Translations under genes and position numbers: made by a program | From: an uncultured Clostridia bacterium | Lineage (GTDB): Bacteria > Bacillota > Clostridia > Peptostreptococcales > Anaerovoracaceae | Assembly (NCBI GenBank): GCA_946402595.1 | Contig: CAMIWY010000097.1 | Span: forward strand, 1-5,987 | Direction: 5' to 3' | Length of the DNA stretch: 5,987 nt | Notes under the pieces: model-generated | Told to the model about the DNA's origin: nothing | Databases searched by the model: none | What the model saw: the letters and a program-made list of their open reading frames with translations, nothing else | Shown here: piece after piece, positions 5,585 through 5,987 of the stretch | Layout: each line of letters starts with the position of its first letter | Numbering within the stretch: the first letter of the stretch is position 1

Positions 5585-5987
5585 ATGACCGGACGTATCG
5601 TGCAGGTCTCCGGATCTGTAATAGATGTAAAATTTGAAGAAGGGCAGCTGCCTAAGATCAATGATGCGCTTACTGTCATGGTTGACGGAAAGAAGCGTGT
5701 CATGGAGGTAGCTCAGCACATCGGCGGCAGCAAAGTAAGATGCATCATGCTCTCCGGTTCTGAAGGTATGAGCCGCGGCATGGAGGTCGAGGCGACAGGC
5801 GATGCCATCAGAGTGCCGGTAGGACATAACGTACTCGGAAGGATGTTCAACGTTCTCGGCGAGCCGATCGACGGCGGGGATGCTGTTCCGGAAGGCACAG
5901 AGACTCTTCCTATACACAGAAAAGCTCCGGGATTCGATGAGATCAGCCCGTCTGTAGAGATCCTTGAGACAGGCATCAAGGTCATCG
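5585..5987 (+). CDS. atpD: F1Fo ATP synthase beta subunit, N-terminal part (runs off the window)
   Basis: Catalytic subunit of F1; the first 134 codons are visible. The beta-barrel domain starts with MTGRIVQVSGSVIDVKFEEG and continues with VAQHIGG (42-48), RVPVG (76-80), LGRMFNVLGEPID (84-96) and HRKAPGFDEISP (111-122). EILETGIKVI sits at the right edge, just where the catalytic domain begins and before the P-loop, so the catalytic residues cannot be checked. AGGA (5572-5575) lies 9 nt before the ATG. The gap after atpG is 48 nt. The gene order alpha-gamma-beta is the standard one, with epsilon expected next. Confidence 0.95.
   Translation, partial: MTGRIVQVSGSVIDVKFEEGQLPKINDALTVMVDGKKRVMEVAQHIGGSKVRCIMLSGSEGMSRGMEVEATGDAIRVPVGHNVLGRMFNVLGEPIDGGDAVPEGTETLPIHRKAPGFDEISPSVEILETGIKVI

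Overview
The window holds most of an F-type (F1Fo) ATP synthase operon, preceded by the 3' end of an unrelated ABC-transporter permease gene; all genes are on the + strand. Protein similarity (subunit a, c, alpha and gamma motifs), strong purine-rich ribosome binding sites, near-balanced base composition and the compact operon suggest an anaerobic Firmicute of class Clostridia. I cannot place it to genus from sequence alone.

Layout: 1-690 is the C-terminal part of an FtsX/MacB-like permease. Positions 691-887 contain a long A/T-flanked hairpin (728-770, likely terminator), a good sigma-A promoter with an extended -10 (775-802) and a leader of about 80 nt. Then follow atpB (888-1769, subunit a), atpE (1836-2213, subunit c with an N-terminal leader-like helix), atpF (2274-2762, subunit b), atpA (2805-4544, alpha), a 73-bp nested palindrome (4548-4620), atpG (4634-5536, gamma) and the first 134 codons of atpD (5585-end, beta). 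Subunit epsilon (atpC) would be expected beyond the right edge.

The main discovery is in atpA. There is no atpH (delta) gene between atpF and atpA, where it normally lies, and only 42 nt separate the two. AtpA is 579 residues instead of about 500. Its extra N-terminal ~75 residues look like the C-terminal (b-binding) domain of delta/OSCP, including the GGF..EVG....DWSVGG..RQLR stretch. The six-helix N-terminal delta domain, whose usual job is to hold the alpha N-termini, is not seen. The synthase therefore appears to have replaced a single separate delta by a delta-CTD-alpha fusion, which would place three delta-CTD copies on top of each F1. I cannot tell from here whether this architecture has been described before.

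A second point of interest is the palindromic element wedged between atpA and atpG. It resembles extragenic REP-like palindromes, and it leaves atpG as the only gene in the operon without a recognisable Shine-Dalgarno sequence. Smaller oddities are leader-like N-terminal helices on subunits a and c, a basic/Ala-rich tail on subunit a, a penta-lysine tail on gamma, and an atpA ribosome binding site sitting in a small hairpin loop.
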